DNA from: Xiphophorus maculatus
Lineage: Eukaryota; Chordata; Actinopteri; Cyprinodontiformes; Poeciliidae
Direction: 5' to 3'
DNA length: 64,000 bases
Assembly: GCF_002775205.1 (NCBI RefSeq)
Contig: NC_036462.1
Span: 27,345,084-27,409,083, forward strand
Part shown: positions 1 through 12,700 of the stretch, one piece after another
How positions within the stretch are numbered: the first letter of the stretch is position 1
Layout of the letters: each line of letters begins with the position of its first letter
Translations under genes and position numbers: made by a program
The notes under the pieces: generated by a model
What the model saw: the letters and a program-made list of their open reading frames with translations, nothing else
Database searches by the model: none
Told to the model about the DNA's origin: nothing

Positions 1-900
1 AAGTTGTAAGCCATCTTTTTCTTTTCTTTTCACAATTATCTACTGCTTTGCATTGGTTCATCTAATAAAATCCCCATAAAATAAAACAAAATTTTATGTT
101 ATCCTCAAAATGTGACTTTCATGAGCAGCAGCTTCTGAATTGGCAGAAAACTCGGTTTGAGCCGCAGCAGACATTACGCAGCTGAAGTTGTTTACACATG
201 CAGGTCACGTAATGTGACTCGTCCCTCGTAAACTCAAATTAACTCACGAGTCGTCCAAGTGGGACGCAAACATTTGTAAACCTCAGCATCCCCTTAGCTG
301 TAATTATTTAGACTACAGTTTGTTCCTCTAAATTGATTTAATTATCTCTGGATGTAAACAGACACAGCTACACAATGTAAGGCAGACTTTTCTGTTGTTT
401 TAAGTGATATAAACACAACATTTCGTACCTTTTTTTAAATCATATGCTGATATCTTTAGGGAGTTAGTATCATGAATTTAAAAAAAAAACAGATTCTACA
501 TAATCTATGAATAATATTTTGCATTCATTAAAATGTAAACAGTATTATGTAATATAATAAAATATGAAAGAAATTGATATGTTTTTTTTTTATTATTATT
601 TTAATATAAAAATCTGAAAAATATCATATGCATTCGTGTTAAGATGCACCGACACATGCAGGTCACGGTGCCCTAAAATTAAAGTCAGAGCCAAGTCACT
701 TAAATCTAGTTTATTCTCAGCTAAAATTAACACTCATCCTGGCCGTGAACACACCATGCCTATAGTGGCACAAGCACAAATTTGAAGAGCACCGAACCAT
801 TTTCAAAAAGTGAAGGAGCCTGAATACCTATACACACACCAAACCTTTTAGACGACAGGTTTTCCTTCTCTTTCAACTCCTTTTGAAACATGTTGAAGTT
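1..900. other. Non-coding DNA upstream of rae1
   Basis: AT-rich DNA with no convincing exon or long open frame. Two copies of the 15-mer CACATGCAGGTCACG lie near 196 and 654, each containing an AGGTCA nuclear-receptor-type half-site. Runs of A and T around 480-610 look like ordinary low-complexity drift. The rae1 promoter must lie toward the right end, but I see no TATA box that decides its position. Confidence 0.5.
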
Positions 901-949
901 TGTAGTTATGAAATATGCGAAACGCTTACAGAAAAATTAGGACAATCCC

Positions 950-1139
950 AACACTGTCGTTCGGGAAAATCATTCAACTCTTAAAGGAGAAGCTTCCGGA
1001 TATTTTCAGGGATTCCTTTCGTCTTTCACATTTCAATCCAGCAGGCGGCGATAATGAGGCTACCAGCTGGTTTTCGAACATCTATGGAATCGCCGAATTA
1101 AACGAGGTCATCAAACTGCGACACAGACGCACTGCAGTG
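950..1139 (+). other. rae1: Probable non-coding first exon of rae1
   Basis: The first coding exon of rae1 is preceded directly by a splice acceptor (TTTTCCCGCAG ending at 1695), so at least one 5' untranslated exon must lie upstream. A good donor (CAGTG followed by GTGAGC) occurs at 1139/1140, at the end of a moderately GC-rich stretch. I infer that this is the 5' UTR exon. The transcription start is not visible, so the left boundary is a guess. A 97-codon open frame across this stretch resembles nothing I recognise and is probably chance. Confidence 0.4.
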
Positions 1140-1724
1140 GTGAGCGCCACACCTTTGCTCTGTAATAATGTATGTTTGTTATATTTAGACCTTGTGCTAA
1201 TGATCTAATTTAACCCATTAGAGCTTCGTTATTAATACAGCTTCTAGAAACAGCTGCTAATATTAAAATGATGAATGAAGAAGTTAAAAATGTATTTAGC
1301 CCCGCAGCTACAGGCGGACGGAGCTAGCATTAGTGTCTGAACTGCTCATTCGCGTTTATTTCTCAACTTTATTAAACCAAGACTAGCTTCATATACCTTT
1401 ACGTCTTTAAGTGCTATTTATAATTGGTCATTTATTATTTTATTTGTTTAAAAGAGTGTTAGAGTAAACCATATTCAGTCGGCGCTTGACATGTTGTTAG
1501 CAAGACCGTTACTTTAGCTGTAAAGCTAGTCCATATTATGTCATGAAATTACCTTCTGGTTTCACCTGTGACAACATTCGCTACATATGATTGTGTACTG
1601 CCTTTTGCGAATGTATTTTTAGTCTGTAATGGATCATTTAAATAGTTAAAATGAAAATAATGGGTTGTTTCTCATCTCTGCGCCTTTTCCCGCAGCCGTA
1701 CACTCGGTGCGCCTTTAACGCATT

Positions 1725-4700
1725 ATGAGTTTGTTCGGAGCGGCTTCCGGCTTTGGAACAGGAGGGACTGGTGTTTTTGGAAGCACGACAACCGACAGCC
1801 ATAATCCCATGAAGGTGAACGGAAAGAACTCGTTGGACGTGGTGCAGTAATCGTGACTCCCGTGCATCCCTCTCTCACCTGTTCGCCGGATATTCTCTTA
1901 CAGGATGTCGAAGTGACCTCGCCTCCAGATGACAGCATCAGCTGCATGGCGTTCAGTCCTCCAACCATGCCAGGAAACTTCCTTATTGCGGGATCCTGGG
2001 CGAATGATGTGAGTTGGTTGTTGAGTCAATCAGTAGAAATCTATGTCGACAGAAACCAAGGATGGATTTTGTGTACGATTTGTGACCCAATGTGCTTGTT
2101 AGAGAGCAGCTGCTGTAAAATGTTGCTACAGTAGAGCTCTAAAGGTCTGTTCCGTGGAGAATGTAGGTCCTTACTTTAACTGGGACAAGCTGTCAAATTC
2201 ATTATTATGGTAGTGTCATTGGATGCCGTATTTGTTTTGTGATACATTATTTAAGTAGTATTCATACTTTCAATATCTTTCAAAAAGCTCTAGCATTAGT
2301 CACATTTTAAAAAGATGAAGAAAGGGAGTTCCATGTTAAAAATTTAAAAATAACATTTTTGTTGCACGATGGAAAACATCCTTTTTAAACATGCTAGTAA
2401 TGAAATTGTGCCAAGTGTGACTAGATAAAGGTTGGTTAGACAAAACATTTTGTGTACTAGTTAAAACGTTTGTGACCAACCTGGAGGACTGCTTTGGGTC
2501 ACTATCTTGCGTAAAGCCAGACTTGCAGCACTTTCTTTATTTTTTTTTCTGGGTTTAGAGGTTTTGCTTCAGGACTTGAAGGTGTTTCTCTCAAATCCAT
2601 CCTGTTGCATGACAAGCAGAGCGCAGCTTCGTTTCCACAACCCGGACAAAAGTCGCACAGTTGCAGTCGCATTTTGTTGTTTCTGTGTGTTTTCAGGTGA
2701 GATGTTGGGAGGTGCAGGACAACGGACAGACCGTCCCCAAAGCCCAACAGATGCACACGGGTCCGGTGCTGGGTGTCTGCTGGAGCGACGTAGGTGTCAT
2801 TTTACAAAAATATAACAACCCACACTGCTCATAAGGGTGCTTGAAATCCTTGAAAACGCTTGAATTTCAATTAGGTGTTTTCAAGGTTTGGAAAGTGCTT
2901 GGTTTATGTATAAAGGCATTGAAAGTGTTTGATATTTCAGTAGCAGAGTTTTGTAATAAAATGAAATCTAACACTTAAAGTCCTAAACTTTGACATTATT
3001 TACAGTTGTGATATTTGTGATATTTTAGTACAGGTAATAAAAAGACGGACACTTTTTCTCACTGTCTGTAATTAAATCAGACTAAACTCTTTATGTTTTG
3101 GGTCAGTTAGAATGAACAAAATTATCTCTGTTTGCTAAATACCAGAAAACTTGGCAAGAAATTTTTTTTTGGGGGGGGAGATTTTTTGTGACTTCTAATG
3201 TATATTTTGTTTAAATATTTAATTGGATCAGCAATGTCATTTATCATACCTCATATTGTATCAGTGTGATGAATATTTATTTTCACAAGACATTAACAGT
3301 AATAAATGATGTAATAGTAAATTGAAACTTAAAAAAAAATAAAATTTTGTTTATTTGTGTCGTTTTTATCCTCAAAGTTTGATGCTGGAAAAGTTTAAAA
3401 CCATTCCTTGAAAATGCTTGTAAAGTGCTCGAATTTTAATGTGGGAAAAGTGTACGCACGCTGAATCCATGTGTTGGATATTTGCTGCTGGATTGCAAAA
3501 AAAAGCTTATGATGTCATGTTTGTTTTTTTTATTCTGCAGGATGGCAGTAAGGTGTTCACCGCTTCATGCGACAAGACGGCCAAGATGTGGGATCTTAAC
3601 AGCAACCAAGCGATGCAGATTGCACAGGTTGGCCGAGATCCCGCCGGGTCCGCCGTGCGATCAGCTTGATTTCATCTCATACGTCTCCTCCTTTCTCTCC
3701 CCAGCATGACGGTCCAATCAAATCAATCCACTGGATAAAAGCCCCAAACTACAGCTGTGTCATGACCGGCAGCTGGGATAAAACGCTTAAAGTACGACAG
3801 CCTTCTTCTGGGTTTCCCACAGAAAACTTGTTAAGCCCGGTGGTAGGAGCGCTAGGGCAGTCATCCTGCAGCCCACCATGTTTTTGAGTGAAAAATGTTT
3901 TAAAGTTGACAGGAAATGTGAAAATATGACTAGGTAGTTATGTGTTATTGGAAGATATTATTTGCGATACCTAAACACCAACTGTAAAGTCTTTAAAAAG
4001 GCAAACAAAAAAGCAGTAGTTTCAGACACTAATTGAAGTGTCCAAAATTTGTTGATCCTTTATCCGCCAACTTTATTTGCTTGTTCTTGGCATGTAGACC
4101 AGTAAACATCGGCAGTGGTTGCAGAAACTGGTGTATAAAAAACCCCTATAACAAACAAACAATTCTTAGCCTGGTGGCCCGCCAGGCTCATAAAACTCTG
4201 TGGGAAAGCCTGCTACTTTAAGCACTTTGAACACATTTGTTTGTTGCATTTATAGAGAAAGTAATTCGAGTCTGAGACACATCTATCTATCCGTCTGACG
4301 TTTTGTCGCATTTAGAAACATTGACGTTTTTCTCTTTAAAGTTTTGGGACACCCGCTCCCCCAACCCCATGATGTCCCTGCAGATGCCCGAGAGATGCTA
4401 CTGTGCCGACGTTGTAAGTCCGTTATAAACAGCATGAGGTCATTTCTAAAAGCTTCCTGGTGAGAGAACTGACTCACCCTGTTGGACGTAGGTGTATCCC
4501 ATGGCAGTGGTAGCCACAGCTGAAAGAGGCCTTATAGTGTACCAGTTAGAGAACCAGCCTTCTGAGTTTCGCAGAATAGACTCCCCTCTCAAACATCAGG
4601 TGAGCTGTTTTATAACTCTTTGAGGTTTTAAAAATGTTGCAATGTTTTATTGTTATGCAAATTCAGTGTTGTCTGTATTATTATTTTTTTTGCTTTTCAG

Positions 4701-6414
4701 CACCGTTGTGTTGCCATATTTAAGGACAAACAGAACAAGCCAACAGGCTTTGCACTGGGAAGCATTGAGGGCAGAGTGGCGATTCATTACATCAATCCGC
4801 CAAACCCGTGAGTTTTTCTAAAACACACAACCCACATACAAGCTTCCTGCTCCACACCTAAAAAAGTAAAAAAAAAAAACAACAACTTTACCGTATCTTC
4901 TAATCTTTTTTTAGAGCCAAAGATAATTTCACCTTCAAGTGCCACAGGTCCAATGGAACCAACACAACCACTCCACAGGACATCTATGCTGTAAGTTGAT
5001 CTTCTTGTATTAACACTATTAACAGTTGGGGATGGAATACAGATTTTCTCCACTTTTTGATCCAAGTTTGGCAAAAGCAACTAGCACTACACATCACCAG
5101 GAACACATCCCAACTATGGTGAAATACGGTGGTGGCAGCATCATGCCGCTGCTTGTATTCAGCAGAGACAGTGAAAATGGATGGAAATCAGAAACATGTT
5201 AAACTTCAAAGACACTTGAGCGTTGGGTTGAGGGTTCAAGTCCCAACAGAGCATCAACCCTACACACCCAGGCATAATGGTTTTAGATTAACATGTATTT
5301 TTGTGTTATAGTGGCCCGGTCAAAGTCCAGACCTAAATCCAATTGTTAATTTGGGACAAGAAACAGAAATTTCAATTTGACAGCATAAACCTGTCATGAG
5401 AGATGCAGCTGTATCGACAAGACAAAGGGCTAAATAGAAATGCGTGACACACTTTTCAGATTTGTATGTGGAAACCATTTTAAAAAATGATGCATCGTTT
5501 TCCTCTGTTGGTCTGTCTCATTAAATCTTAATGGGAGACTGTACAGTTATCAACTAGCTAGATTAACAAAACAAATAACTGGATTAATCTTGAATCAGTT
5601 ATTGAATTAATTGTTGCCTAATTTGGTAATTAACATGAGTTTGCTGAAAAGACCATGTTCTGAACAGTAGTTAAGCCAAAACTGTATGTAATATCTGTAT
5701 ATGTTTCGCATTTAATATAAAGAAAACCTGTTGTCTGTAAACACGTTTTCCCCAAACTCCTCAAATGGCCCAGTTTTAGCTTCACCCAGTTCAAATTCAC
5801 TAAAAGAATGCTTATATTGTATTTTTCTTAATTAAAAAAAGAATTGAATTGTTTTATTTGTATCTTTCAATATATTTCTAAGATTGTATACAAGAGGCTT
5901 GAGTGGTTAAATGAGAAAGCTGTATAAAGTGCCACATTTTCTTCTCCGGTTAATCGTCAGAATAATCGATTATTCCAATCGATCACTAAAATAATCGTTA
6001 GTCGTCAGCCTTACTGCACTTCCGTTTCTCCTGACCAGGTTAACGCCATCTCCTTCCATCCTGTCCACGGCACGCTGGCCACCGTGGGCTCCGACGGACG
6101 CTTCAGCTTCTGGGACAAAGACGCGCGCACCAAGCTGAAGACCTCCGAGCAGCTCGACCAGCCAATCACAGCTTGCTGCTTCAACCACAACGGCAACATC
6201 TTCGCGTACGCCTCGAGCTACGACTGGTCAAAGGTACGAGGCGCACGGTCGCTTTTTCACCTCTCTTTATCGTTTTAGTTTAAAAAAAAAAAAAAAGAAA
6301 AAGAAACGAGTCCTGATCTTCTAGGGCCATGAGTACTACAACCCCCAGAAAAAGAACTACATCTTTCTGAGGAACGCCGCTGAGGAGCTGAAGCCTCGGA
6401 ACAAGAAATGGTGA
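1725..6414 (+). CDS. rae1: RAE1, mRNA export factor / mitotic WD-repeat protein
   Basis: Eleven coding exons: 1725-1814, 1904-2008, 2697-2789, 3541-3627, 3705-3791, 4342-4413, 4492-4599, 4701-4807, 4915-4990, 6039-6233, 6325-6414. All introns are GT-AG and phases close to 1110 nt, 369 aa, against 368 in human. The protein starts [10 protein letters not shown] and has the recognisable blocks [45 protein letters not shown] and [10 protein letters not shown]. Family knowledge: a seven-bladed WD40 propeller that binds the GLEBS motif of NUP98 at nuclear pores, takes part in mRNA export, and acts with BUB3-related mitotic checkpoint and spindle functions. The protein ends PRNKKW, one Trp longer than I recall for human. 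Its introns hold several old transposons (2826-3465, 3810-4212, 5066-6012). rbm38 follows in the same orientation, as in human 20q13. Confidence 0.97.
2826..3465. repeat. Dispersed teleost repeat in rae1 intron 3
   Basis: Both ends consist of variants of a TTGAAARTGCTTGAATTT phrase: near 2836-2935 at the left, and near 3405-3445 at the right (CTTGAAAATGCTTG, AAAGTGCTCGAATTTT). This end structure is familiar from dispersed teleost elements. The middle is AT-rich and uninformative. I see no coding capacity and cannot assign a superfamily. Boundaries are approximate. Confidence 0.5.
3810..4212. mobile_element. Non-autonomous DNA transposon, TIR GGTTTCCCACAGA
   Basis: The left end begins GGGTTTCCCACAGAAAAC and the right end reads TCTGTGGGAAAGCC, giving imperfect inverted repeats of about 14 bp. 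Internal phrases CTTGTTAAGCCCGGTGG and CAGTCATCC recur in a second copy at 15994-16231 inside rbm38. There is no open frame of note and no clear target duplication. It lies in rae1 intron 5, starting 18 bp after the exon 5 donor. Confidence 0.65.
5066..5500 (+). mobile_element. Degenerate Tc1-like transposon, transposase remnants
   Basis: Translation fragments match the Tc1 transposase core as I know it. GGTGGTGGCAGCATCATG gives GGGSIM at about 5129-5146, and the stretch near 5310-5345 gives [11 protein letters not shown], the region just before the third catalytic acidic residue. The downstream phrase ACACACTTTTCAGATTTGTA is also typical of this family. The frame is broken by several changes and the copy is long dead. 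It sits in rae1 intron 9. Confidence 0.8.
5550..6012. repeat. ATTAATC-rich MITE relic
   Basis: The stretch contains repeated GATTAATC and ATTAATTG words. It ends with TAATCGTTAGTCGTCAGCC, which resembles the right end of the better-preserved element at 56761-57341. It fills the rest of rae1 intron 9 up to the acceptor of exon 10. The left boundary is unclear. Confidence 0.45.
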
Positions 6415-6884
6415 GAGAAGGGCAGCCGCCGTCTGTTACCGTGGAGACCGTGGTCAATGACTGGGGCTGCCCCATTTCCTGATTGCTGTTGTGGCTCTGA
6501 CTGTGGGCTCTCAAGGGCATGCATGAATGTGGGCAGTAAGGATACTGACATGATATATATTTTTTAATTCAGCCTCTCTTTGTAGCCACCCGGTTTGGTA
6601 AAAGCACTTTGCACTTTAAATATGTAATGTCGTTTGCTCCAAATGTGTGTGTGCACAAGCTACTCTTGTACTCAAACCGGGTTGTATGTAAAGGATGGAG
6701 CCTTCTGTCTTAAATAAGGAGTCTAGCCTGTAAACATGAAGTATTTAATGTTAAGGAGAGGTACTTAAAGATGTTGTTTTTTGGAATATTGAAGTTTAAA
6801 AATGAAAAATATCCTAAATACAGAAACCAAGCATATTTTGTAAGCGCTTTGCCTGTAGAATAGCCATTCATCCTTTTGTTCAGA

Positions 6885-6890
6885 AATAAA
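6885..6890 (+). terminator. rae1: Candidate rae1 poly(A) signal
   Basis: A canonical AATAAA lies 471 bp after the rae1 stop codon. A second one lies at 7320-7325, about 900 bp after the stop. Either or both could end the transcript; sequence alone does not decide. Confidence 0.45.
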
Positions 6891-7329
6891 CGAGCGATTA
6901 AACAACCTTGCTGCTCTGTCACTGACTGCTACTTCTTGTCTCCAGATTCGCCGCGGCAAGTCGCACCTCTTGTGGAGAATTGCAGAAGACCTGCTGCTTT
7001 AGTGTGCGTGTATGCGTTCGAGACATGCTCCTTCCTTTTCGACAGACGTCTGGACCAATGTCGTGGCTCTCTGGTGCCTTGCATGGACCAATCAGAGGGG
7101 CCAACCCATCTCGATGTTGCATGATAGTTGGCCTTTTTAAGTTTTTCGTAGAAGGGGAAGAGGGCTTTAATTTGATATTTGTCTTGATATTTTTTTAATG
7201 ACTATTTCATTGTGTCCAGGTTTGTTGGTTTCCACCCCCACCCCACCCCAACTTCCAAAAAGTTTTTCATTTTCTTGTAATTTTGCTGTTATTGTTCCAT
7301 TAAAGATATTGGGATGTAAAATAAATAAG

Positions 7330-8985
7330 TGCGCCCTCGTAGATTCCAACGTTGTGTTTCGACAAGACAGTCAACTGTGACCAAAAGGATCTCAGTAAAG
7401 TTCTGTGTTCGGAGGCTGCAGAACAAAGGGAATATTTAAAGATCTCACCTTACGTTTTGGATGCTAAATGTTTTAACTACTCCCTCCCACCTGCCTGTTA
7501 TACTCACAGTTAACCAGCAGGTGGAGTATTTTCCCCAACAGTTTTAACTCAGCAGGACAAATGGGACCAAAGGTGTGTGATGAGACTCTCCCATCCAGTT
7601 CCCCTGGATGGGTCGAGGATTTCAGGAGGATCTGAATGAGGTAGTTGGGGCCACTACAAAGGCCTTGTGTGAAGAGTGGACCAGATCATAGAGGTAGAGG
7701 TGCGAGTTAAGTGACTTTTTATAGAGGTCATTAGAGCGTCACCTCTTTGTCAGACTGACCCTAGGTAGTTAGCAGTAGACCTCCAATGCAACGGTGGCGG
7801 AAAGGTTTAAAGCCACCACAGTTCAACGTCCCCGCTACGCTTTCGGAGAACAACCTTCACTTCATCAGGTTCCGCAACGTTTCAGCGAAGCTGCAACAAA
7901 ATCCCTTCAGGTCTTAAAATCAGCTTGTTCTGCAGGGTTAACGTGTCTCTCTGGAGCTGGAGATGCAACAACTCTTACACATGCAGAAAACAGCCAAATG
8001 GGTAGAGCGCCAACTAACCTGAGTTATAAAAAGCATTACTTTTCAGATTCTTTGGAATTTAAGCTTTACGTTATGTTTGTTGTGATGTGCCACACTACTG
8101 AAGTTGCAACGGGCAATTTGCGTTCAAGACAACGAAACCTCTAAAATAGTTTCCTTTAAAGCAAGAATAGAATGATCCTTTATTGACCCATGGTGAGAAA
8201 ATGTAGATATCTATCTTTAACAAATGTCCAAATGTCTGCTTGTTCCTTTAGATTTAGAACAAGCGTGAACTTTTTGTTTTGTTTTTGATTTGTTTTTATT
8301 TTGGAATGCTGTGTTATCAGAATATTAGCACCTCTGGAAATAAGTTCATGAATGTTTTCAGTGTATTTCCATGTCATTAAACAAGCACAAGCGGCATGAG
8401 TAGAAATTATCTCTCTGAACATGCTCGTTTAGTATTTGAACGCAGAAAAATGAAGACACAATTTTATAAGCTCGTAACAACGAGGGGAACATTTTTGCTG
8501 GGTTTCCGACTTGCAAGTAGAGTGGACCATTACATCTGTCCCACATCCAAACTCCCACAACTGAGACAATCTGAACACAGCAAATGCAAATGGTCGCACT
8601 CAAAAGAACTCTTTGTTAGTTTCTTTCTGTGTTATCTCACCCGAGTTATGAAAGTTTGTAAAGTTTGTTTTCGAGGGGGTAGCGTTTATCCTGAGTAAAT
8701 GTGTTACCACAAAAGAGCAAAAGCATTTCTGCAGGTGTAAACTGCATCTAAAATAACTTTGATCGCTATTGGCTTAAACATGTTTATAATGTCTATGTTT
8801 CTAGACTACATTTACCACGTCATATCTGCAAAAGGCAAATTTGTGCTACTAAGTATCACATGTAGGGAAGGCTTTAGGCGACAGGTCGGTGGTATTTCCC
8901 CTCCAGTTTCAGAGCAGTCCAGGACAGTACAGGTTTTTCTTTGTGCTTAAAGAGACAAAAGCAGGTGCAACTGGCACCGTGAAAC
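7330..8985. other. rae1-rbm38 intergenic region
   Basis: No exon-like segment is convincing here. Two perfect p53-type half-sites (RRRCWWGYYY) occur: GAACATGCTC at 8417-8426 and AAACATGTTT at 8776-8785, about 0.7 and 0.35 kb upstream of the rbm38 TATA box. The open frames of up to 116 codons have no recognisable composition or domain. Confidence 0.5.
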
Positions 8986-8989
8986 GATG

Positions 8990-9115
8990 AGCCAATGGGA
9001 GGACCCGCTTCAACAGTTGTGCACGAAGAGTCCGCGCTCATTGGCCAACAGTTGTGCTGGGGGGTGGAGTCATATCGTTTGGTATAAATACTCCTCGCAC
9101 GGTTTCTCGTTATGA
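8990..9115 (+). promoter_or_regulatory. rbm38: rbm38 core promoter (CCAAT, MYB-type repeats, TATA)
   Basis: A TATAAATA box lies at 9083-9090, predicting transcription start near 9113 and a 5' UTR of roughly 285 nt. Upstream are a CCAAT box at 8992-8996 and an inverted one (ATTGG) at 9040-9044. The 12-mer CAACAGTTGTGC occurs twice, at 9011-9022 and 9046-9057, 35 bp apart. CAACAGTTG is a palindromic MYB-type site (YAACNG on both strands). The order CCAAT, MYB, inverted CCAAT, MYB, TATA is compact and looks functional. Factor assignment is inference from motifs only. Confidence 0.75.
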
Positions 9116-9397
9116 CTACAAACCAGGCTAGGTGTGCTGGCTGTTGACGGCTTACACGCGGCGTGAAGCGCGGATTCCTACAGGTTGTCGCAACTTTTTT
9201 TTTTTTCTTTCTTTCTTTTTTTTTTTTTTTTGTGTGTAATTTTACCAGGGTCTACAGAGAGCGAAAACAAAACGGCGTCGCTCCACTAGAGATTTAGAGC
9301 GTGGGGTTGTTTTTTTTTTTTTGATGTCGGCGGAACAGTTGAGCGCTTAGTGTAGTAGTTACTCTGCGTGCCTCGGTCCGTCTCTCCGCCTTGACCA

Positions 9398-9669
9398 ATG
9401 CTCCTGCATCAGTACATGAACGGATCCCTGGAAGTCATGCCTCCCACGCCGGTCCAGAAAGACACCACGTTCACTAAAATCTTCGTCGGCGGCCTGCCGT
9501 ACCACACGACTGACGCCTCGCTCCGAAAATACTTCGAGGCTTTCGGGGACATCGACGAGGCCGTTGTGATAACTGACAGGCAGACCGGTAAATCCAGGGG
9601 CTACGGCTTTGTAAGTATGAACAACACGGACACACACGCACTCGTTTTTGCTTAGCTCCATCAAACCTG

Positions 9670-9709
<40 letters not shown>

Positions 9710-12700
9710 TTATCCTAGTTTCTGTCAGTTTGTAAAAAGTTGTTTTCTGGGTCATTGGCTATAGAACACGGTTAAAGTCTGAAGTCACTCGTGCAGACGT
9801 CGCAGGCTTAAACGCGTAATTGCGCAGCATCTTTGTTTTTGTCTTGTTGCCTGGTTGGCTGTTCTTTTCGATTAATGAGGATGAGGGATCACAGAAGTTG
9901 ATGGGTAACTAAGAAGATTATATTTCAGCATATGTCTAATGTCCACTCCTCATTTATAACCCCCCCACCCCCACCTCCCCTCAACCCTGAGCAGCCCCAG
10001 CTTATTGCTCTGGAAGTGTGTATTTAGTGTGTGTGGGTGTGTGTGTGTGTGAGAGAGAGAGAGAGGCTGGACTCTTTGCTTGCTTTATATGGTTATTTCA
10101 GAGCACTGGGGAGGTTGACCTTGCACACTCTGGCTTTCCATTGTCAGGAACCAGAAGACATGATTTACATCACAGTTCGGGCTGCTGAAAAGGGGACATT
10201 AAGATGAATGCTAGAGTTTTCAGAAAAATCTCTTCAGATGTAGTTTTTCTGCTATAGAACAACCTGTCATGGTCGGTTTAAATGATTTAATCGGGTTAAT
10301 GTCGATAGCTAATCAACACTGAAATGTTTGCAAGTGCTCTTCATTCTGACTCTGCATGTCAGTAATGACCCCATCAGTTTCGATAAACTATTGCTGCCCA
10401 AATATTCAAAATCTTAGTGACCAAGCTTTGAGAACTGGAGATGGAGAATATGCAGGTTAATTATAATCATTTGTCGTATACAACATTCAACAATGTTATC
10501 ACAATTTCATGATTTCCCCCCGCCCCCCAATTTATACCTTCATTTTGTACCACTACATTGCTGTTTTGTCCATGTTTACCTCCAATATGTACCCTGTCCA
10601 TATGGTACCAGTTTGTTTGCCTCCATAGTTGGGTATGTTGATGAATTATGAGCAGTCCATTGAAATGTCAAATCTATTGTATGCTTCCATTGTAAATTTC
10701 CTGGAAACTCCAGGGGGGGTCAAAATATATAATCTCTGCAAAATCCCTACAAAAACTTGTAGCTGTCTTCTTTTAATAGTTTGAACACTAAATATACCTC
10801 AATATGCATTAATGTGCACATTGGAAACGCTTCAGCCAATCAGCAGGAAGAAAATTAAATTGGGCGCCTGGATTGGCTGATTTGCAAAGTATTACTTCGG
10901 CTATGTATTTCAGCTACCGAAACCTGTGTCTTTTGCCTGTTTTTAGTAGAAAAATAAGCAACTTGGCAAATTATCGGCAACTAATTTGGAGATTATTTCC
11001 ACAGGAAAGTCCGCGACTGGGTGAATCCATGGATACTGAATAGATGTGGCTCTGCGGTCCATATAGTTTTGGTTATGGTCCCCTTTTTGGGCTAGTTGAG
11101 TGGAATATGACAGGTTGTGCATCACAATCGAACCAAAACGGCAATCGGAGCAAAGTGAGTTCCTACTGCTTGATGTCGCTGGACTCGTTTAACCGCGTTT
11201 ACTTACAGCATGAGGAGACGGTTGAAAATGACGTTAGATCCTGATTCTCAAAGCAGGATTCAAAATCAAACGCCGGAGGTTGGACTCGACGGGATCGCTA
11301 TGTCAATGTCTAATAAAAGTTGCTGCCAATGGTTACTAATGCAACCTGATCAGGCTGATGTGTGATCTTTGTGGTGCCATCCAGCCAAATGCTGACAAAC
11401 GGGAACCATTTTTGTTTTGGGTTCTTCTTTTTGTCTTTCTTCTTTTTTCTGTGAAATCCTGCTGTAGAAATCCATACTTCGTTACCCAGCTTTCATGTCA
11501 ACTTTTCATGTTCCAGTTTTAGAAACCGATTACATTTTCTTTGATCTAATCTCTCTGGACCAATGAAATCATCCTAGCATTTTTAGCTGCTCCTTGTTAT
11601 CCCAGTTCTTGGAGTTCTGTGGGAAAATGACTCTTGTTTATAATTCCATAACTTCAACAACTTATTCTTTTTAAAAACAAAACAAAAAAAACTCGAAATG
11701 ACCCAAGATTCTTTGCAATATCGGGTTTTTAGCTGCGTTAATAGCTGATTTATCTGGTCCCTGGGAGATGAAACCATAAAGAACAGAAGCAGCAGTTGGG
11801 GAGAAAAAAAAATGCAAATATTTACCAGAACTTAGCAGAGACGCTTCAGCTCGGCTGTCTGATCGGGCCAAAGAAGGAGTGGAAAACGGTTCCGTGTACC
11901 TCTAAAGGGGAATTGGAAGACAATTGTTCCTTGTTTACACGTAAGCTGATGAAAGTCGGAGGGGGAAGCTGTCCGGTGAGTCGAGCAGGTACCGACCGGC
12001 TTTCTGTCGGTGGGCCGGCATTTCAGGTTAAACGGGCTCTTCGTCAAACGGTGCGGGTTGCTTCCAGGGATTTTAACCTCACCGGTTTTTACTCCTGGGT
12101 CGCTTTTTGTTTGCTTTTTTTCTGTCTGGCTTGAAACAAGAAGGAGCCTGAAGCTAAGTGCACTTTTTTTTTCTTTTCTTTTTTTTTTTTTTTGTCTTAA
12201 ACACACTTCAGAGGTGGATTAGCGGACCCCCACCTCCCAGCACCACCCTAACCCCGCAGCAAGGCGCTTCACTGTAAACACAGCCTGTTTCCTTCCTGTG
12301 TGTTCACAACACAGGCGCCGCAGTGGGCTTTGTTCCCAATAAGCCTCACCGTAAAAGATGCAGAGTGTCCTCCGAAACTATTCAGCTCCGTGTTCTCGGA
12401 TCGGGTCGGATCATGTGCAGAGGAGACAGAGAACTGGCAGGGATGTGGCAATCGAGGCAGAAGGGCTCATCTAATGCCAGGAGGGAGCCGGGGGGAAGGG
12501 GTGGGGTGGGCTAATACCAATCTCCTTATTTTGTTCCTAATTGGATAAGCTCCTTGTTGGCCAGATCCATATTTCAGCAGCTCTGCCCATGTCTGAGTGG
12601 CAGTCATAGGCTGGCTACTGCTGCTGTGGGCATTTTTTATTTATTTATTTATTGCCTCAGTGGTAGTTTTCTGTTTTTCTTCATATGAACGGGCCCAAAC

